A stretch of 64,000 nt of DNA from NCBI GenBank assembly GCA_038380435.1, contig JAWZYU010000028.1, positions 44,885,095-44,949,094 of the forward strand, read 5' to 3'. Positions 30,350 through 41,456 of the stretch are shown one piece after another. Both the position numbers and the translations under genes were made by a program. The DNA comes from Ryuthela nishihirai. Taxonomy: Eukaryota; Arthropoda; Arachnida; Araneae; Heptathelidae. The notes below the pieces were generated by a model. That model was not told the DNA's origin, did not search any database, and worked only from the letters and a program-made list of their open reading frames with translations. Each line of letters starts with the position of its first letter. Position 1 is the stretch's first letter.

Positions 30350-31445
30350 CCGAAAATGGTTTAAAACAAGAGCAGGATGTTCACTCCAATGGATAAATGG
30401 TTTGAAGCAACAAAATTGGGGGCACACCCCTCAAGAGTCCTGAAAACATTCGAAGGGGTGCCCGAGGATGTGAAATTTTGTGTTTTTATCTTTTATTTAT
30501 GAATTACTACTGTTATTAAAGAGGGGGTTGGCTAATGATAAATTAGAAATAGGAAGACATGAGGGTTTCTCAAAAATCAAAAAGGAGAATGTGTGACGAA
30601 AAGGTTGGGAATCTCCTTGTTTAAGCAAGGAGGTTTATTCCAGAGGATGAGTAATTTAAAGCAAGGGAAGGAAGTGTATTTCAGTGGATGAATAGTCTAA
30701 GGCAAGAACAGGAGGTGTATTCCAATGGATGAGTAGTTTAATGCAAGATGATGAGGTGTATTCCAGTGGATGAGTAGTTTAATGCAAGAAGAGGAGGTGT
30801 ATTCCAGAGGATGAGTAGTTTAATGCACGATGATGAGGTGTATTCCAGTGGATGAGTAGTTTAATGCACGATGATGAGGTGTATTCCAGAGGATGAGTAA
30901 TTTAAAGCAAAGGCAGGAGGTGTATTCCAGCGGATGAGTAGTCTAAAGCAAGAACATGAGGTGTATTCCAGTGGAGTAGTAGTTTAATGCACGATGATGA
31001 GGTGTATTCCAGTGGATGAGTAGTTTAATGCACGATGATGAGGTGTATTCCAGTGGATGAGTAGTTTAATGCACGATGATGAGGTGTATTCCAGAGGATG
31101 AGTAATTTAAAGCAAGGGCAGGAGGTGTATTCCAGTGGATGAGTAGTCTAAAGCAAGAACAGGAGGTGTATTCAAGTGGATGAGTAGTTTAATGCACAAT
31201 GATGAGGTGTATTCCAGAGGATGAGTAATTTAAAGCAAAGGGCAGGAGGTGTATTCCAGTGGATGAGTAGTCTAAAGCAAGAACAGGAGGTGTATTCAAG
31301 TGGATGAGTAGTTTAATGCACAATGATGAGGTGTATTCCAGAGGATGAGTAATTTAAAGCAAGGGCAGGAGGTGTATTCCAGTGGATGAGTAGTCTAAAG
31401 CAAGAACAGAACCTTGAATGAGTAGATTAAAGCAACGAGAGGAGG
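30350..31445. repeat. 41-bp satellite with degenerate edges
   Basis: Unit of the form GAGGTGTATTCCAGTGGATG plus AGTAGTTTAATGCACGATGA and T. Spacing between 31041 and 31082 is 41. Copies from about 30600 to 31410 are similar; 30350-30600 is strongly diverged. Three unit types alternate near the right end as a trimer with period about 124. Confidence 0.95.
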
Positions 31446-31900
31446 TTTACTCCATTGGATATGTGGTTTAAGGTAGGCCTGTCCGATCTGCTGTAAGTGG
31501 AAAAAAAGTTAAGACTCGTAAAACAAATAATCAATATACCGAATGTGGCTCATTTCTTCCAGATTTTTTGACCAAACATTTTTAGGCTGAAAATTAAACA
31601 ATTTCGCCAATTTATAGTACATATTAAAATTTTTTTGGTTTTCTTATAAAGATATTTTCTTGATTCCATAAAATTATAGTTTTTTTTTCTCCCAATTCAT
31701 TACTTATTAGAAATGTTTTTTGTTTTCTTTTAAATAGAGAATTTTCCTACTGCTCTTTTTTTTCATAGTGGCTCCTTACTAAAATCGGATTGAACTGGTC
31801 TGGTTTAAGGACATTGTTCCAGTTACCGGAAGTTTTAAGTACTAGGAAGGATTTTTTTTACGGATATCAAATAATTTAAAGAAGGGTGTAATCCAAAGGA
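31446..31900. other. AT-rich interval with a reverse monomer of the 97-bp satellite
   Basis: Read on the minus strand, 31600-31765 gives AAGAGCAGTAGGAAAATTCT, CTATTTAAAAG, AATAAGTAATGAATTGGG and ACTATAATTTT, the order of landmarks in the satellite unit at 59.8-62.7 kb. TAGGCCTGTCCGATCTGCTG near 31475 might be a transposon end. Confidence 0.6.
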
Positions 31901-31913
31901 CGACAGGTGTAGT

Positions 31914-32297
31914 GGGGCAGGGGTGGCTCAGTCGGTGGCGCGCCAGGCTCGTAATCTGTAGTTCCCAGGTTCGAGTCCCAGCTGGGTCAGCGTTGAGATT
32001 TATCTCCGCAAAATTTCCCCGCCCTGCCCACGGTCAGTAGGGAACACCGATGGGCTTGGAAAGGCCGCCGTCCGTCGGCTGGGACGTTAAGCCGTGGCCC
32101 CGTGTGCGGGAGAGCCATACCCTGTGCACGTTAAAGAACATGTTGGATGGCCTTGACGGGAGGCTACCATCTGTCTCCCAACAGCTGTTCCAGTGGGTCC
32201 CCTCCCCCAAACTTCTCTGAGCCTTCGGGGTCCATGTGACCTGACCATTTAGTCCATGGTGTACAAAAAAGTGCCGCTCAGAGGTAAAACAATCCAA
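31914..32297 (+). mobile_element. SINE-A full-length copy with perfect TSD
   Basis: GACAGGTGTAGT at 31902-31913 and 32298-32309. Boxes intact. Confidence 0.93.
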
Positions 32298-32410
32298 GAC
32301 AGGTGTAGTTCTTTCCGGAATTTAAAAGATTCTTTGCTATCTCAGATCTCAAGAATATTTGACAAAACAGTCTACTATAAATATTTTCCATTCTCAAATT
32401 ACTTTTTCTA

Positions 32411-33107
32411 TTCAGCAAAGATGTTCCTTTCCCTACCTATTCAGCAAAGATGTTCCTTTCCCTACCTATTCAGCAAAGATGTTCCTTTCCCTACCTATTC
32501 AGCAAAGATGTTCCTTTCCCTACCTATTCAGCAAAGATGTTCCTTTCCCTACCTATTCAGCAAAGATGTTCCTTTCCCTACCTATTCAGCAAAGATGTTC
32601 CTTTCCCTACCTATTCAGCAAAGATGTTCCTTTCCCTACCTATTCAGCAAAGATGTTCCTTTCCCTACCTATTCAGCAAAGATGTTCCTTTCCCTACCTA
32701 TTCAGCAAAGATGTTCCTTTCCCTACCTATTCAGCAAAGATGTTCCTTTCCCTACCTATTCAGCAAAGATGTTCCTTTCCCTACCTATTCAGCAAAGATG
32801 TTCCTTTCCCTACCTATTCAGCAAAGATGTTCCTTTCCCTACCTATTCAGCAAAGATGTTCCTTTCCCTACCTATTCAGCAAAGATGTTCCTTTCCCTAC
32901 CTATTCAGCAAAGATGTTCCTTTCCCTACCTATTCAGCAAAGATGTTCCTTTCCCTACCTATTCAGCAAAGATGTTCCTTTCCCTACCTATTCAGCAAAG
33001 ATGTTCCTTTCCCTACCTATTCAGCAAAGAATGTTCCTTTCCCTACCTATTCAGCAAAGATGTTCCTTTCCCTACCTATTCAGCAAAGATGTTCCTTTCC
33101 CTACCTA
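32411..33107 (+). repeat. 29-bp satellite, 24 units
   Basis: TTCAGCAAAGATGTTCCTTT + CCCTACCTA repeats from 32411. The last unit starts at 33079; 668 bases equal 23 units plus one inserted A near 33030. Units are otherwise identical to the eye, so the array is very recent. Three overlapping open frames (up to 298 codons) exist because the unit has no stop and 29 is not a multiple of 3. Confidence 0.98.
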
Positions 33108-34084
33108 TTCAACCCACTTACCCTACTCAAGGCAAGAGTAAAACATGAATGACAAAACAGTCTCGCTAAACGAATTCCATTCACTTTCCGAAGCTTCAGA
33201 CACAAGACGTAAAAGAAAATCTTACACCTTGAGTGAAAACTTCTTTTCAACGGAAGTCAAAACTACAATGATCTCAGAAAATGTGAACCACGAACGACAG
33301 AGGAAGAGAATAGATTTATGTAATGAATCCGACTTTCGTGACACGACTTCTTACAATGATAGAAGGAAAAGTTGGACAAGCAAAATACTGGGTTTCAGCT
33401 CTCACCCATCTATCTTCCTTACAAAGACGAAAAAAATAAACTAAAATCTACTTCCTAGACATTTCTAATCACCACATGCATATGTATAAATATAGCTGTC
33501 GTGTATACTACCATTCAATTTACTTGGGGTGTAGTAAACATCTACTTGCAAGGACAAAAGGAAAATACCGACATAGATTTTTTTTTTCTTTCTAAGTATA
33601 AACGTCTGGGTTTCATGGATTTTTTTTTCCATACCTTCTTTGGAAGTACGCGTCATATGAATGAGATGCCGCAAGAGCTGGAGAATAAGTCAGCGCGACC
33701 ACCGCACCTGTTCACTGGCAATAGGCTCCAGGGCACTTGCGTGACGACGTCAGAATGTCATGTGTTTCTCGCACAGACCTCCTCACCTCCCCCCCCCCTC
33801 GGCCTCCAGCAACTATCGACCTTCCGCTGGTGGCAACTCGAGAACAAATGGACATCTCTAAAAGGGGCATTTCTAGGACGAGAAAACTGCAGTATTTCCG
33901 TCTGGGAGATAGATGTTTATGCAAATAATTCTTTTCAGGTGAAGGATTTCTCTTTTTTAAGTTTTATGAGGATGTTGTGTACAGTTTATAAAGGAATAAT
34001 GAAAAAATATTTTTGGGGGAAAAGGCAGTGAAAAAGAAGGTATGGTGCATACAGTGCGTTGCTAAAAGTAAAAGGATTTGGATT
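33108..34084. other. Unassigned interval with long but unsupported frames
   Basis: A 99-codon frame (33145-33444, serine- and charge-rich) and a 176-codon frame (33501-34031) lie on the plus strand. Neither shows a domain. 33640-33870 is GC-richer and non-repetitive, and contains a C run (33789-33798). A host exon is possible but not demonstrated. Confidence 0.25.
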
Positions 34085-34159
34085 ATTTGACTCTAAGCGC
34101 CAATTTTCTGCTCATGATGGGCTAAATGGACAGGTCAGAATGACTTCAAAGGCTTAGAG
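34085..34159 (-). mobile_element. Old SINE-A, 3' part (split)
   Basis: TTTGACTCTAAGCGCCAATT to the TSD TCAAAGGCTTAGAG (34146-34159). It resumes after the insert at 34560 with AAAATTGGGAGAAGGG and is soon cut off by another SINE. Confidence 0.75.
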
Positions 34160-34545
34160 TTGTTGGGTTGTTTTACCTCTGAGCGGCACTTTTTTGCACA
34201 CCATGGGCTAAATGGCCAGGTCACATGGACCCCGAAGGCTCAGAGAAGGTTGGAGGAGGGGACCCAATGGAACAGCTGTTGGGAGACAGATGGTAGCCTC
34301 CCGTCAAGGCCATCCAGCGTGTTCTTTAACGTGCACAGGGTATGGCTCTGCCACACACGGGACCACGGCTTAACGTCCCATCCGACGGACGGCGGCCTTT
34401 CCAAGCCCATCGGTGTCCCCTACTGACCGTGGGCAGGGCGGGGAATTTTGCGGAGATAAATCTCAACGCTGACCCAGCTGGGACTCGAACCTGGGAACTA
34501 CAGATTACGAGCCTGGCGCGCTACCGACTGAGCCACCCCCGCCCC
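34160..34545 (-). mobile_element. SINE-A full-length copy inside an old SINE-A, with TSD
   Basis: TSD TCAAAGGCTTAGAG / TCAAAGTCTTAGAG (34546-34559), 13 of 14 bases. Very close to the family consensus. Confidence 0.94.
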
Positions 34546-34615
34546 TCAAAGTCTTAGAGAAAATTGGGAGAAGGGCAACTATTGTTAAGAGAAAATGGAA
34601 GTTTCCTGTCAACTG

Positions 34616-34930
34616 AGGGGGTGGGGGTTAAGTCGGAAGGGCTCCAGGCTCGTAATCTGCAGTATCCATGTTCGATTTATCTCCGCAAAACTCCCTGCCC
34701 ACGGTAAGTTGGGGACACCGATGGGCTTGGAAAAGCCGTCGTCCGTCGAATGGGATGTTAAGCCGTTGCTTCGTGTGCGGAAGAGCCATACCTTGTGCAC
34801 ATTAAAGAACACTCTAGATGGTCTTGAAAAGAAGTTAAAATCTGTCTCCCATTATCTGTCCAGTGGTTCCCTTCCCTCAACTTTCTCTGAGAGCTTCGGG
34901 TCCTTGTGATTTAGCCCATTGTGTGCAAAA
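34616..34930 (+). mobile_element. SINE-A, diverged copy without B box
   Basis: GTGGGGGTTAAGTCGGAAGG head. The B box and following 15 bases are deleted (CATGTTCGATTTATCTCCGC). The body runs to GTGTGCAAAAAATCC. Confidence 0.8.
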
Positions 34931-35237
34931 AATCCATCTAAAGTATTTCCGTAATTTGAATTGCAATTTAATTATTCGGAAGAAAATATGAACGTAGATA
35001 AGACCCTTCCAACTCAAACTTAGTAAGATTCACTAGGAAAACAAAAACATATTCTTAAAGAGTGGCAGGAACAAATCTGTATTTAAAAACGCCAACATAA
35101 ATTTTTAAATGAGTAATGAATTTAAAAAATTTCTTTCTTTAAAAGAATCAAGAAAACCTTTTGATTAAAAAAACAAAAATATACATTTTCAATTAGAAAT
35201 ATGAATTTTCAAAATCATTTAATTATGCACTAATATT
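34931..35237. repeat. AT-rich interval with a forward relative of the 97-bp satellite monomer
   Basis: 35045-35130 reads TTCTTAAAGAGTGGCAGGAA, TGTATTTAAAAACG, AACATAAATTTTTAAATGAG and TAATGAATTT, the same order as the satellite unit at 59.8 kb but diverged and not tandem. Confidence 0.55.
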
Positions 35238-35244
35238 ACTTGGT

Positions 35245-35619
35245 CAAAGGGGTGGCTCAGTCGGTAGCGCGCCAGGCTAGTAATCTGTAGTTCCCAGGTT
35301 CGAGTCCCAGCTGGGTCAGCGTTGAGATTTAACACCGCAAAATTCCCTGCCCACGGTCAGTAGGGGAACCGATGGGCTTGGAAAAGCCACCGTCCGTCGG
35401 ATGGGACGTTAAGCCGTGGCTCCGTGTACGGGAGAGACATACCCTCTGCACCTTAAAGAACACGCTGGATGGCCTTGATGAGAGGCTACCATCTATCTCC
35501 CAACAGCTGTTCCAGTAGGTCCTCTTCCCCAACATTCTCTGAGCCTTCGGGGTTCATGTGACCACGGCCATTTAGCCCATGGTGTGCAAAAAAGTACCGC
35601 TCAGAGGTAAAACAACCCA
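35245..35619 (+). mobile_element. SINE-A copy with short TSD
   Basis: ACTTGGT at 35238-35244 and 35620-35626. The G-rich start is reduced to CAAAGGGG before TGGCTCAGTCGG. Confidence 0.88.
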
Positions 35620-35626
35620 ACTTGGT

Positions 35627-36439
35627 GAAAAAAAATGTAAGAAATGAATAAATTTCATTACATTTATTTGTTTTATAAACAGCAAGTTCTTTTTGCAATG
35701 AGCCGCGGGTTAGAAAGGACTGTCTTATATCTTCGACTTCATTTATTGGAAATAAAAATTCAAATAAGCATTGAGTTCTTTACTACTAATTTATTTATAT
35801 TTATTTATATTTTTTCAATTCATAGTTTCCTTTCACAGACAATGCAAATTCGAATTTTATGTGTTCCCGAATCACATTCCGAACACAAGAAATCCTCCTT
35901 ACAGTAACACTTGTTAAGTATCTTTATTTGTGTACTTTTTACCAGAGGATAGTTCGATATTTGCGTTTCGGGATTAGGTTTGCTACCGCGAACTGAAAAG
36001 AATGCAACATTCCCATAGTGAAAATACACCAATCATTGGTGCAAAGGGAATGGGAGATCTGGATTATCATTTGAGGAAATGAATTATGCCGACTTCATGA
36101 ATATTTCTAGAGAATATACATCCATCAATTCAGTTTCATATAAATTACCATTTCTTTGGCATTCATTTAAACTTTTGTGTCACAGAGTTCTGCGTGATGG
36201 GAAAATTATTGCTGAGGGCTTTTTCAAATTTAAATTGTGGGACGAAGATTACAATTTTAAACATTCGATGAATTAGCCGTGGAATATCAGTCAATAAATA
36301 ATTATTGGTGCTTTAAGAGTTGGGAGAAATCGTTTAGCATATTTTGAAACACATTTGTTTAAAGAGATTTGAGTATCTGTTTAAATTGCTTTGAAAACAA
36401 ATGCTTGTCCTTCTTACGGAATATTAAGTTGCAGTTTCG
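35627..36439. other. AT-rich interval with a small Cys-rich frame
   Basis: The minus frame 35820-36032 (70 codons) ends KCYCKEDFLCSECDSGTHK then IRICIVCERKL, six cysteines in 27 residues, like a fragment of a zinc-binding domain. The upstream codon is a stop and no ATG is present. It could be the last exon of a gene or a transposase remnant. I do not recognise the family. Confidence 0.3.
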
Positions 36440-36538
36440 TGTGAAGTAGATCATATCCTGTGCTCATTAAAGAACAAGTTGGATTGTCTTGGTAACCATC
36501 TGTCTCATAATAGCTGTCTTGTGGATTATCTTTTCCTA
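36440..36538 (+). mobile_element. SINE-A, degenerate internal fragment
   Basis: ATCCTGTGCTCATTAAAGAA through TCTGTCTCATAATAGCTG. Cut off by the next SINE. Confidence 0.6.
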
Positions 36539-36539
36539 G

Positions 36540-37012
36540 GGGCGGAGGTGGCTCATCCGGGTAGCATGCCAGACTCATATCTCAGTCCCCAAGTTCCAAT
36601 CCCAGCTGGGCCAGCGTTGAGATTTATATCCGCAGGGTGGGGAGCCACCCTGCCCTCGGTTAATAGGGGACACCGCTGCGCTTCTAAAGGCCGCCGTCCG
36701 TCGGATGGGACGTTAAGCCGTGGCCCCTTTTGCGAGAGAGCCATACCCTGTGCACGTTAAAGAACACGCTGGATGTGGCCTTGACGGGAGGATACCATAT
36801 ACACAGTCGTATCAGAATAACGTAACCACCTACCATACATATACTATGATAGGTGGTCATATTATTATTATACGTCTGTGTATCTCCTAACAGCTGTCCA
36901 GTGGGTCCCCTCCCCCTCCCAACCTTTTCTAACCCTCGGGGTCCTTGTGACCTGGCTATTAGCTCCTTATATGCCAAAAAAGGGTAGCTCAGAGGTAAAA
37001 CAAACCAAACCT
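36540..37012 (+). mobile_element. SINE-A split by MITE-2
   Basis: GGGGCGGAGGTGGCTCATCC head, body to GGGAGGATACCA, then MITE-2, then TCTCCTAACAGCTGTCC to the tail AAAACAAACCAAACC. The B box is altered (AGTTCCAATCC). Confidence 0.85.
36802..36880. mobile_element. MITE-2 copy b
   Basis: 79-bp palindrome CACAGTCGTATCAGAATAAC... ending TATACGTCTGTG. TA at 36800-36801 and 36881-36882. It interrupts the SINE body at CCA|TC. Confidence 0.88.
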
Positions 37013-37013
37013 C

Positions 37014-37190
37014 TTCGCTGCACTTTTCAGTGCACAATGTATTAAATAGCCAAGTGATAAAGAACTCAAGAGCTCAGAGAAGGTTGGGAGAAGAGGGCCC
37101 ATTACGCACCTGATAGAAGACAGATGGCAGCCCCACTTCAAAGCCATCCAGCGTGCTTTAACGTGCAGAGGGTATAGCACTCCTACCAAT
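37014..37190 (-). mobile_element. SINE-A, degenerate 3' fragment
   Basis: CTTCGCTGCACTTTTCAGTG to AACGTGCAGAGGGTATAGCA. Head absent. Confidence 0.65.
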
Positions 37191-37285
37191 GAACAAAAGA
37201 AAAAGAATTTTCAGTGTGCTATTAGGTATTTAGTGGTACAACAAATAATCACCCTTAACTATCCCTCTGTTTTACACAGGCTCGT

Positions 37286-37668
37286 CGGGGCGCGTGTGGC
37301 TCAGTCGGTAGCGCGCCAGGCTCGTGATCTGTAGTTCCCAGGTTCGAGTCCCAGCTGGGTCAGCGTTGAGATTTATCTCCGCAAAATTCCCCGCCCTGCC
37401 CACTGTCAGTAGGGGACACCGATGGGCTTGGAAAGGCCGCCATCCGTCGAATGGGACGTTAAGCCGTGGCCCGTGTGCGGGAGAGCCATACCCTGTGCAC
37501 GTTAAAGAACACGTTGGATGGCCTTGACGGGAGGCTACCATCTGTCTCCCAACAGCTGTTCCAGTGGGTCCCCTCCCCCTACCTTCTCTGAGCCTTCGGG
37601 GTCCATGTGACCTGGCCATTTAGCCCATGGTGTGCGAAAAAGTGCCGCTCAGAGGTAAAACAACCCAA
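37286..37668 (+). mobile_element. SINE-A full-length copy with TSD
   Basis: CACAGGCTCGT (37275-37285) and CACATGCTCGT (37669-37679), one mismatch. Confidence 0.92.
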
Positions 37669-37679
37669 CACATGCTCGT

Positions 37680-38119
37680 ATATGACAAATTGGACATTAC
37701 TCAATTGGCCATCCTTTGCATCTTCCGTATTAATTTTTTCCTTCGTCATTTGAAAGTGCTTTCTGTATTTATAAAAGAAACTAATGTATTCTTTTTGTTT
37801 TTGTTTTTCTAATATTTTGTTTAAATGTAAAATAAAATAATATTTTCCAGACCGAGAAAAGTTTATAACTTTAAGATTTAAACACGGAAAAATTGTCGAA
37901 GAGAAAACGTTTTTAATTTCATTATAAATTCATATTAGCCTTTTGTATCTTCTCGTTTGCACAAATGCTTGTTATTATAAAACGTTTTTATATCTCAAGT
38001 TGATATTAGCGAATGTGGTATCTAGAAAACGATTCTAAATTGTTTAAAGTAGTTTATTTTTGCCTTGCATTTGCATTCGAAACAGCATTATTAACTTCAG
38101 CTTTTGATTTAAGAAGCAG
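37680..38119. other. AT-rich unassigned interval
   Basis: No supported feature before the purine-rich satellite. Confidence 0.4.
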
Positions 38120-39770
38120 AATAAGCAGAGACACAGAGAGAGTGAGAAAAGCAGAAACAGCAAAGACAGAGAGAGAGAGAAATCAAAAACAGCAAAGACA
38201 GAGAGAGAGAGAAATCAAAAACAGCAAAGACAGAGAGAGAAAAACAGAAACAGCAGAGACAGAGAGAGAAGAGCAGAAATAGCAAAGACAGAGATAGAAA
38301 AACAGAAACAGCAGAGACAGAGAGAGAAGAGCAGAAATAGCAAAGACAGAGATAGAAAAACAGAAACAGCAAAGACAGAGAGAAAAAAAACAGAAATAGC
38401 AAAGACAGAGAGAGGAAAACAGAAACAGCAAAGACAGAGAGAGAAAAACAGAACAGCAAAGAACAGAGAGAACAACAGAAACATCAAAGACAGAGAGAGG
38501 AAAACAGAAACAGCAAAGACAGAGAGAGAAAAACAGAAACAGCAAAGACAGAGAGAGAGAAAAACAGAACAGCAAAGAAGAGAGAGAAAAACAGAACAGC
38601 AAAGAAGAGAGAGAACAACAGAAACAGCAAAGACAGAGAGAGGAAAACAGAAACAGCAAAGACAGAGAGAGAAAAACAGAAACAGCAAAGAAGAGATAGA
38701 GAAGCAGAAACAGCAAAGACAGAGAGAGAAAAACAGAACAGCAAGGGAGAGAGAGGACAACAGAAACAGCAAAGACAGAGAGAGGAAAACAGAAACAGCA
38801 AAGACAGAGAGAGGAAAACAGAAACAGCAAAGACAGAGAGAGAAAAACAGAAGCAGCAAAGAAGAGATAGAGAAGCAGAAACAGCAAAGACAGAGAGAGA
38901 AAAACAGAACAGCAAGGAAGAGAGAGGACAACAGAAACAGCAAAGACAGAGAGAGGAAAACAGAAACAGCAAAGACAGAGAGAGAAAAACAGAAACAGCA
39001 AAGACAGAGAGAGAAAAACAGAAGCAGCAAAGACAGAGAGAGAAAAACAGAAACAGCAAAGAAGAGATAGCGAAGCAGAAACAGCAAAGACAGAGAGAGA
39101 AAAACAGAACAGCAAGGAAGAGAGAGGACAACAGAAACAGCAAAGACAGAGAGAGGAAAACAGAAACAGCAAAGACAGAGAGAGAAAAACAGAACAGCAA
39201 AGAAGAGAGAGAACAACAGAAACAGCAAAGACAGAGAGAGGAAAACAGAAACAGCAAAGACAGAGAGAGAAAAACAGAAACAGCAAAGACAGAGAGAGAG
39301 AAAAACAGAACAGCAAAGAAGAGAGAGAAAAACAGAACAGCAAAGAAGAGAGAGAACAACAGAAACAGCAAAGACAGAGAGAGGAAACAGAAACAGCAAA
39401 GACAGAGAGAGGAAAACAGAAACAGCAAAGACAGAGATAGAAAAACAGAAACAGCAAAGAAGAGATAGAGAAGCAGAAACAGCAAAGACAGAGATAGAAA
39501 AACAGAAACAGCAAAGACAGAGAGAGAGAGAGAGATAAAGAGCAAAGACAGAGAGAGAAAAACAGAAACAGCAAAGACAGAGAGAGAAAAACAGAAAGAG
39601 CAAAGAAAAGATAGAAAAACAGCAAGAGCAAAGAAAAGATAGAAAAACAGAAAGAGCAAAGACAGAGATAGAAAAATAGAAAGAGCAAAGAAGAGATGCA
39701 AAAACAGAAACAGCAAAGACAGAGAGAGAGAAACAGCAGAGACAAAGAGAGAGAGAGGAAAAAAAACAAA
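38120..39770 (+). repeat. Purine-rich satellite of about 29 bp, nearly T-free strand
   Basis: Units of AACAGAAACAGCAAAGACAG + AGAGAGAAA with frequent variants (AACAGCAAAGAAGAGAG, GAAGCAGAAAC). The plus strand has almost no T for 1.6 kb, so the minus strand has practically no stop triplets. The minus frames of 432-538 codons (Leu/Ser/Phe/Cys-rich) are a consequence of this. Longer blocks recur: GAAGCAGAAAC at 38701, 38872 and 39072, and a GAACAGCAAAGAAGAGAGAG doublet at about 38565 and 39305. Confidence 0.96.
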
Positions 39771-41456
39771 CAGAAACGTCAACTAAACTTGACGCAAATA
39801 GTTTTTCGATGTAATGGATACATCGAGACACTGACAGTATTTCTTCTTAAATATTCCGACAATGTGACTTATCTTTATCTTTATGAAGCAGTTCGAAAAT
39901 GGAATGTATTTCATAACGGATTGATTACGTATTCGAACTGCTCTCCGGCTTATTGATGTTATTTGTTATGTATTCACACAATGTTTGCCATTCTGGCGTA
40001 AAACGCGACTCTGGAAAATCTGATAAGGGAAAAAGTAGAAAGGTTCTCTCTCACAAACACACGAAACGTTACTTTGAGTCAAGATCGATCATTTCTCTTA
40101 TGAAAACATCCTGCGTTGCACTCATTACAACCGTGCTTTGATGTGTATGTGCATTTATGTTCTTTCGTAACAAACCCTCCTTTGAGGAGAACCTCTTGAA
40201 TACCTTAAAGACCTCCTCTCCCTCTTATATTGATTTCGTTTATAGCCTTCTTGGTCTTTGTTCTTGTGTCAAAAGAATTCACAAAAAATTGTAGTTAGCG
40301 TGAGAGTAACTCCTTTGCGTCATGATAGAAATATCGAATATATGTCCTGTGTATGAAAGGAGAAGAAACAACAACAACGGAAAAAAGGACCCCGCTAAAT
40401 GTTTAAAAACACCGACGGTCCTCCGAAAATGGATACCGCCCCACATGCGAACATTAGCAGCTAATGAAGCTATTGTGATGGAGACGGAGGATTCTGGACA
40501 CCGCGCAATTTGGGGTGCTGCTCGCCGACGCACGTCTGCGTCATGGGGTGCCCATAGGAAGTGCAGAGGGGGCAGTGAAAGCAAGGGGGTGACGAGAGAC
40601 GAGATACCGGCTGGTGTGCCCATTAGTGGCTGACCCCCGTAATGATTCAACATCGAAAACTCATTTTTATTGGCCGTTCGGATAGTGTGGGAGAAAAGCT
40701 ACTGTAGATGTTCTAATCTATGATTACTAAGCCCATTTTTTTTGGTTCCCATAGTGGATTCAAAAATGGAGGAAAATGTGAGCAGGAAGAAGGAAAAAAA
40801 GACTCCGGAGGAAAAATTGTATTCTAGAGACGGAGTTATCGATTTTTATTCTGTTATTCTGACGAGGTACTGTCGCTTATCTACCCTATTTGATTGGTAA
40901 GAGAAGTATAAAGAAACTCTCTGAAATAGGGGGGGAAATGTTCGGGAAGAGAGGGGACGTGCCTGTGTAGAGGCAGAAAAAAAAATCAATTTACTCTTAA
41001 AGTCTTTGATGTTGGGGGTTCAGAGAACGGATCGATATTTGTCTCCCAAACGTAGCGCCATATTACGTTTGGTGGACGGAAGTGATTTCCGGTGCACTGA
41101 TTGGAAACAACGCTGTTTCCGTGCTACCAGCGTGCACCACTGAGAAGTGCAAAATAAGGAGCACATCTCAGGCTTCTCTTAGAAGGTCAGTGGAGGGCGA
41201 TGACTGTTAATGTCGCTTGAATCAGTTGATTCTGGGACGCCGAGAAAGAAAAATAAAGTTTCGCAGAGGAAATCTAAAGTGTACAAAGTGGTGAGATTTT
41301 CCCCTCGTTTATTTTTGCATCTTTAAACAGGAGATTAAATGTATTGTTTGGATCAGTTTGGATCCTCAAGGAATGTATCGTGTCTTGATGTTCTAAAGGA
41401 TATGTTTTTTTTTGCGTTAAATAGAAAGAGCACGCCCATCACCCACAATAATTGTA
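39771..41456. other. Unassigned interval, partly GC-richer
   Basis: A 40380-40640 block is GC-richer and non-repetitive, with a 103-codon plus frame (40322-40633, WIPPHMRTLAANEAIVM inside) and a minus frame. No domain or splice structure is convincing. The remainder is AT-rich. Confidence 0.3.

Noticed and set aside
32411..33107. CRISPR-like regular repeats (also 52840-53790)
   Set aside because: Repeats are directly adjacent with no spacers, in a eukaryotic context.
32256..33152. Three overlapping frames of 230-300 codons
   Set aside because: Produced by the 29-bp satellite; 29 is not a multiple of 3, so each frame reads the same peptides.
33501..34031. 176-codon frame as a gene
   Set aside because: No domain, Phe-rich runs from T homopolymers, no convincing start or splice sites; kept only as an unassigned interval.
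38109..39831. Frames of 432-538 codons on the minus strand, rich in Leu, Ser, Phe and Cys
   Set aside because: The plus strand is almost without T, so the minus strand cannot form stops. Composition artefact of the satellite, not a membrane protein.
40279..40653. Opposed frames of 103 and 124 codons
   Set aside because: Both strands are open over the same GC-richer block, which is expected from composition; no recognised motif.
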